Notes under the pieces: model-generated | What the model was told of the DNA's origin: nothing | The model's input: only the letters and a program-made list of their open reading frames with translations | Databases searched by the model: none | Assembly: GCA_947304185.1 (NCBI GenBank) | Contig: CAMZAM010000007.1 | Coordinates: 1 to 64,000, forward strand | Direction of reading: 5' to 3' | DNA from: an uncultured Bacteroidales bacterium | Lineage (GTDB): Bacteria > Bacteroidota > Bacteroidia > Bacteroidales > F082 | DNA: 64,000 nucleotides | In this document: one piece after another, positions 63,670 to 64,000 of the stretch | Layout: every line of letters begins with the position of its first letter | How positions within the stretch are numbered: position 1 is the stretch's first letter | Program-made: the position numbers and the translations under genes

Positions 63670-64000
63670 TTTTCTCACCCCGTCTTCAAACTTCACCACG
63701 AAGGCGCCATCGTAGCCTTTTGAGGTCACCTCTTTCAGGTAAGCATCGGCATCGGCTTTGGTGGCGAAGCAGCCAGCGGTGTATTTAAACATCCCGTTGT
63801 GCTCGTAATAATCGACATCCTTGAGGTTTTTGTAGATGCTCTGGGGGTTGTCGACAGCACGACTGCGGGTGGTGAACTGTACCTTGTAAACGACGCCTTT
63901 GTTTTTATCGACAACAGGCGGAGTTACTGGCGTTTCAGGCTTTTCAGTAGCCTCAGGTTTTTCTTCAGCCATGGTCTCCTGCTGCATGTCGACGGAGTTC
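63667..64000 (-). CDS. SPOR-domain protein, probably N-acetylmuramoyl-L-alanine amidase C-terminus (5' end outside window)
   Basis: Only the last 111 codons are in the window and the frame is open to the right edge, so the ATG at 63987 is unlikely to be the start. Seen: an acidic Pro/Glu linker (EEKPEATEKPETPVTPP) followed by a SPOR domain (VVYKVQFTTRSR, FKYTAGCFATKADADAYLKEV, GAFVVKFEDG). SPOR domains bind denuded peptidoglycan at division sites. In Bacteroidetes this linker plus SPOR end is typical of the cell-wall amidase of the AmiC type; the catalytic part is not visible, so that product name is an inference. Confidence 0.75.
   Translation of the reverse strand, partial: NSVDMQQETMAEEKPEATEKPETPVTPPVVDKNKGVVYKVQFTTRSRAVDNPQSIYKNLKDVDYYEHNGMFKYTAGCFATKADADAYLKEVTSKGYDGAFVVKFEDGVRK

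Noticed and set aside
1-64000. Insertion sequences, prophage or CRISPR arrays
   Set aside because: No transposase, integrase, phage structural gene or regularly spaced repeat array was seen on either strand.

Overview
The window is a 64 kb piece of a Bacteroidetes chromosome, most likely order Bacteroidales. The evidence is the gldE-gldD pair of gliding/type IX secretion genes, a PorV/PorQ-like protein, a T9SS plug-domain protein, a SusC/RagA-type TonB receptor, a bacterial GGGP synthase, promoters with the Bacteroidetes TAnnTTTG -7 box, and a general lack of Shine-Dalgarno sequences. Species or family cannot be named from sequence alone. I see 47 protein genes (two cut by the window edges), one tRNA-Ser, eight hairpin terminators, and no rRNA, CRISPR array, insertion sequence or prophage.

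Layout. 1-4.7 kb: a partial GH92 mannosidase lipoprotein and, divergently, a large secreted T9SS cargo protein. 4.8-9.9 kb (minus): CorA, then the ssb-gldE-gldD-hypothetical operon. 10-16.3 kb (plus): HU, a 29-residue basic protein, RNase G, then trpS-hflX-tatD-ansA. 16.4-18.9 kb: tRNA-Ser and an ExbB-ExbD-ExbD energising system. 19-25.4 kb: priA, T9SS plug protein, apbE, a small NqrM-like protein, and tyrS.

25.5-38 kb is the accessory core: two MBOAT O-acyltransferases, three SGNH/AlgX-like partner proteins, a GH16-like lipoprotein, an LtaS-like phosphoglycerol transferase and an OafA-like acyltransferase. No glycosyltransferase or polymerase is present, so it looks like a decoration system for a surface glycan made elsewhere. 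The last two of these genes share an operon with a 1,074-residue multi-cofactor oxidoreductase that fuses modules usually found as separate subunits.

41.2-43.3 kb: THUMP methyltransferase, HIT protein and GreA. 43.4-52.6 kb: a TonB receptor, a 1,449-residue surface protein and a PorV-like barrel in one operon with a good promoter. 53-64 kb: a small lipoprotein, leuS-fucosidase-ahcY, an orphan histidine kinase coupled to GGGP synthase, a DPP-IV-like peptidase and the SPOR end of a probable cell-wall amidase.

The most striking single observation is in ssb. The gene ends at an in-frame TAG, but the next nine codons encode the canonical SSB tip (DYNGDDLPF) followed by TAA, three bases before gldE. 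This is a very recent nonsense mutation, a sequencing error, or stop-codon readthrough. Other items worth checking are the NqrM-like protein beside apbE, the acylation island, the fused oxidoreductase, and nested 20-bp-period repeats upstream of the DPP gene.
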